Source: Anarhynchus alexandrinus
Taxonomy: Eukaryota > Chordata > Aves > Charadriiformes > Charadriidae
Direction: 5' to 3'
DNA: 64,000 bases
NCBI GenBank assembly: GCA_008711295.1
Contig: VUYV01000053.1
Span: forward strand, 4,651,162-4,715,161
Shown here: positions 60,778-64,000 of the stretch, in pieces
Numbering within the stretch: the first letter of the stretch is position 1
How the letters are laid out: every line of letters starts with the position of its first letter
Program-made: the position numbers and the translations under genes
The notes under the pieces: model-generated
Told to the model about the DNA's origin: nothing
Seen by the model: the letters and a program-made list of their open reading frames with translations, nothing else
Databases searched by the model: none

Positions 60778-63700
60778 TGATCTTTCATCACAGCACTTTA
60801 TTGTATTTACCAAAAGTTTCTTTCAGTGCCATACTAGATTTGTTGCTACTCTGGAAACTCTCGCTTTTCCTTGTAAGCTGATGATGGGAGATGATTTAAA
60901 TAAGAGGCCAGGCTAGGTGGCAATTTCTGACTCGGATGGGGAAAGAAGGAACACTAAAGGGACAGAAAGTGGTTTCAGCTCCTGTATCGTGTGACTTAAT
61001 GGAGGTGATTTTTAGTATACTTGCCGCTTGTTTTCCTCAGAGCTGTTCTCTGGCCTGAGGGAATCACTTTTGCAAAGTCTCCTTGGTTTAGGCAGTTTAT
61101 GACCTGCCCTCTGGCCCCACAGCTGCTCCATCCTCAGGCAGTTTGGGCATGTCTTTACACCGGGCCAAATGCCAATTGCATATTTGGGACTGAAGCCCCA
61201 TCTGGATTTTTTTTATTTTGAGCCAGAAGAAAAATCCTGAAAATGTCTGTCTTTTATATTTTGTAAAGGTTGTTGTTCAAAATAGGGGAAATAGAAATTT
61301 AAACCTCGAACTGTATAAATACTTGAGTTACCTTGGCAAAATGCAAGTGCATTAAAGTGCATGCAAATAGCATGATACTGTGTTTCTTAGAAGAGGATAG
61401 TGAAGTAATGGAAAAACTTCCCAACATGGCAAAACTGAAGTTAGATCTTCCCAGTGGTTTTGTTTCCAATTTGGAAATCTGATCCATTGATTGCTTTCTG
61501 TACTATGCTTAGTAGCAAGAGCAAGTGAATTGAAAAGTAGGGACAGACATACATTTTTCCATGGCTAATACTTAACAAGATCAGGGTTATATATCCTTCT
61601 CTAAAGCTGAGTGATTCCCAGTTGTTGTCCACCTGGGACAGCAGTTGTAAGAAAACCAACACCTTTCACACATTGGTTTCCTGCTCCATTTGTCTAGAAA
61701 GCAGCTCCTGGGGGATCACTGCACTGTGAGGAGCATGGTCCTGGTTGGTATTTGCAATGACCACCTACAATGCTGTTCCTTACTGTCAGGCTGAATCTCA
61801 GTCTTTTCTGCAACGATGTTTGAAAGACTGATTAAGAAAAGTAGCCCGCATCCCACTCCCCAGCTTCTCAGGGTATTTCTTACTCCACTGAATGTAAAAG
61901 GGTGAAAAAAAAAATAATTCCAGTATGATAGTGTTTTACCCTTGCTTAAAGAAGAATGACTTTTTTCAGCAGGATTGGAAGCAGTGTGAAATCTGCTTTT
62001 GAATTAGGACTACTGAGTTTGGCAAAGCAAGGCATGTGATGCAAAACAAGTTTTTGCAAAGTCCGCTAAGACTTTCTGACCAAACAGTTTCTTGTGAGAT
62101 AAATGGTACTGGGAAAGGCTTGCTGTGTGGGTAGGAGACCTCCCAAGAGTATGTTTGGTTCTGTGATTCAGTGCATGGCATCTGTCCCCTGAACAGAGAA
62201 GACATGTATCAGTGGTCCAGCAAGGAGCTGAGGGCACAGTCCTGCTGGAAACCATGGTTTTCAAATGACATGCGGATCAGGTGCTGGACTTAAAGTGACT
62301 TAACACTTGTGCCTCTCTGCCTGAGGAGTTATTACATCTCTTAGATTTGAACAATCATTCTAGGCACTCTGAGCTCACAAGAATGTAATAATGATTGCCC
62401 TGCAACATTAAAGTGTCATATAAAGATAACACAAGCTCAGCCCACCAACACTATTAAACAATCATAAACAGTACAGATTAAGTTAGCCAGTAAATCAAAC
62501 CAGGAAAAAAACCCTCCCTTCTGCCTTTACCAACCCCTACAGAGACTTCTTGCTTTTGACTCTTCCTTGGAAGATTACCAGATTTGGAAACATGGGCTAT
62601 TTCTGACCAATTTGGCATCAAGCACGATGCTATTTAAATTCTGGTTTGGTTAACTGCACTTTTGCCTCCACAAACTTCCCCTCTTGCTCTAAATTGATAC
62701 AATAATATTTTTTCCTTCATGCCCTCTATACTTCTGTGGCTTTGTACTGTTAAATGAGTATTATGCTTAGCTCCAGAGACAGCTATATTTCAGCAGCAGA
62801 TGAAGCAATTTGTGTGAGTGCCCACTTTTCACTATTTATTTTTCAAAGGTGTTGCAAGGTTATTAATTGTTAAATGTTTTGAAATTCTTCCTTGAAGAAT
62901 ATCATATGACTTGGAGCAGCGTTTGAGTCAACGAAGGCAAAAAGCTGTTTCTTGTATGTGTTTTGAAGTCTTCGGGTCATGTCTGTGAAGTGGTAATACC
63001 TATCTCCAATACTATGCTTTTCATTGCAATTCAAATTGCGAAGTGCTTTGCAAAGCTGATCAGAGCCATTACTGGAGCGAATTGAAAGGTTTTGATTAAA
63101 TGAAGCACGATTAAAATATGCTATTTTGATGGTGCTGAACACTGTGGAATTAAGTGGATGCTAGGAGAGCTTCCTAAGGAGCCAGAGTGGGCTAGAGGCC
63201 TAACTGAAACACAAACAAACCCAGCAACTGTTTTTTATGGGAAAATGGATGTATTAGTACAACTGCCTTATTGTGCAACACAAGGTTTTTTGGTTTCATT
63301 CAAACATTAAATAAAAACAAAGAATGGAACTGTGAATATTGTAATGTCCTTGAATGACTTTAGCCAGCATGTCAATTTTGTAGATTAAGAAATCAAAGTG
63401 GAGGAAAATAAAATTACTTGCATGACTGGGATTGCCTAATATGCCAAAGATGGAGCTGGGGTTTTGAGTCCTCCAGCCATGGAGCTACCTCTCTGATACT
63501 TCACTGTAGTTTAACTTCTGGAAGAAAATAATAGTGCTTAGGCAAAAGTGGCAAAGCAAGTACCTTGTTAAACTTACAGTTCCAAGCAAAGTGAAGTGTG
63601 TAGATAAATAATGACAGTGAATTTCTCCTCTTCAAAGACAAGGGAAGATAGGTCTACCTGTAGCTTTAAATGCTTACACAGTAAATGAGAATAAAATATT

Positions 63701-64000
63701 AAGTGTTTCACTGCTGATCTTTTGCAACAGTTCCAGCTTTCTTGGATTATAAAGGAGTCTGGGAGCAGAGGTGGAACTGGAATTAATTTCTTCAGATTAT
63801 AAAAACCAAAATGGTATTTCTTGGTATTGCTAACAATTTACCTGTTATGACAACACAAAATAGATGGCAAGAAAATACTAAGATATACCTGTGGCAACAT
63901 GGATTTCATGTTGAAGTTTTTGAAAGTAACTGATCCAGACAAGTAATGCCGTGCTGCCCCAGTCTATCTTCTTTTAGGTCATTCTAAAAGACAATGCTTA
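60778..64000. other. Intron-like sequence to window end
   Basis: No exon, RNA gene or recognisable repeat seen. The composition is AT-leaning and complex. Confidence 0.4.

Larger units (their letters stand above)
44037..64000 (+). other. DENND2B: Presumed 5' non-coding exon(s) and first intron of DENND2B (ST5)
   Basis: In the mammalian order the gene beyond AKIP1, head-to-head with it, is DENND2B (ST5), a DENN-domain RAB exchange factor. Two plus-strand donors at the edge of CpG islands (after 44047 and after 47490) fit alternative first exons. I searched by eye for DENND2B protein segments in this 20 kb and found none, so the coding exons must lie to the right of the window. The assignment therefore rests on synteny and promoter architecture and not on protein similarity. 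Except for the elements listed separately, the sequence to 64000 looks like ordinary intron. Confidence 0.5.

Overview
This is vertebrate nuclear DNA, most likely from a bird. Six truncated CR1 retrotransposons have the avian-type 3' end (…CCATTCTATGA). Genes are compact, their promoters are GC-rich, and the encoded proteins resemble sauropsid orthologues of a gene block on human 11p15.4. There are no operons and no bacterial features. I found no complete mobile element, no RNA gene and no CRISPR array.

Layout, left to right. Positions 1-9.9 kb contain no recognisable exon, only two CR1 fragments in otherwise unique sequence. A CpG-rich promoter near 9.95-10.45 kb drives TMEM9B (+, five coding exons, 10367-22293). 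Its introns carry two CR1 copies. ASCL3 (+, one coding exon, 27457-28011) follows. Next is the C11orf16 orthologue (+, six coding exons reconstructed here, 31138-37734). AKIP1 runs the other way (-, four coding exons recovered, 43324 down to 39179; its N-terminal exon is not confidently found). AKIP1 and the gene to its right seem to share a GC-rich bidirectional promoter near 43.85-44.40 kb, which is broken by a 20-N gap. From there to the window end the sequence fits the 5' non-coding exons and long first intron of DENND2B (ST5), as expected from synteny. A second CpG island with an excellent donor site lies at 46.6-47.9 kb. No DENND2B protein-coding exon was found.

The order TMEM9B-ASCL3-C11orf16-AKIP1-(DENND2B) and the relative orientations match the mammalian arrangement as I remember it. 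The genes are neighbours by ancestry and not one pathway: a lysosomal/endosomal membrane protein, a bHLH factor, a poorly characterised Tudor-like protein and a PKA-binding adaptor.

The most notable structural anomaly is a 1,491-bp direct duplication at 57795-59285 and 59287-60777, separated by one N, which looks like an assembly artefact. The most interesting leads are an 18-bp palindromic TFEB-type E-box in the TMEM9B promoter, a Cys/His cluster in the C11orf16 protein, a PKA consensus site in avian AKIP1, an AT microsatellite inside the acceptor region of a probably alternative AKIP1 exon, and a small two-hydrophobic-segment ORF downstream of ASCL3. I did not find a convincing new multi-gene system.
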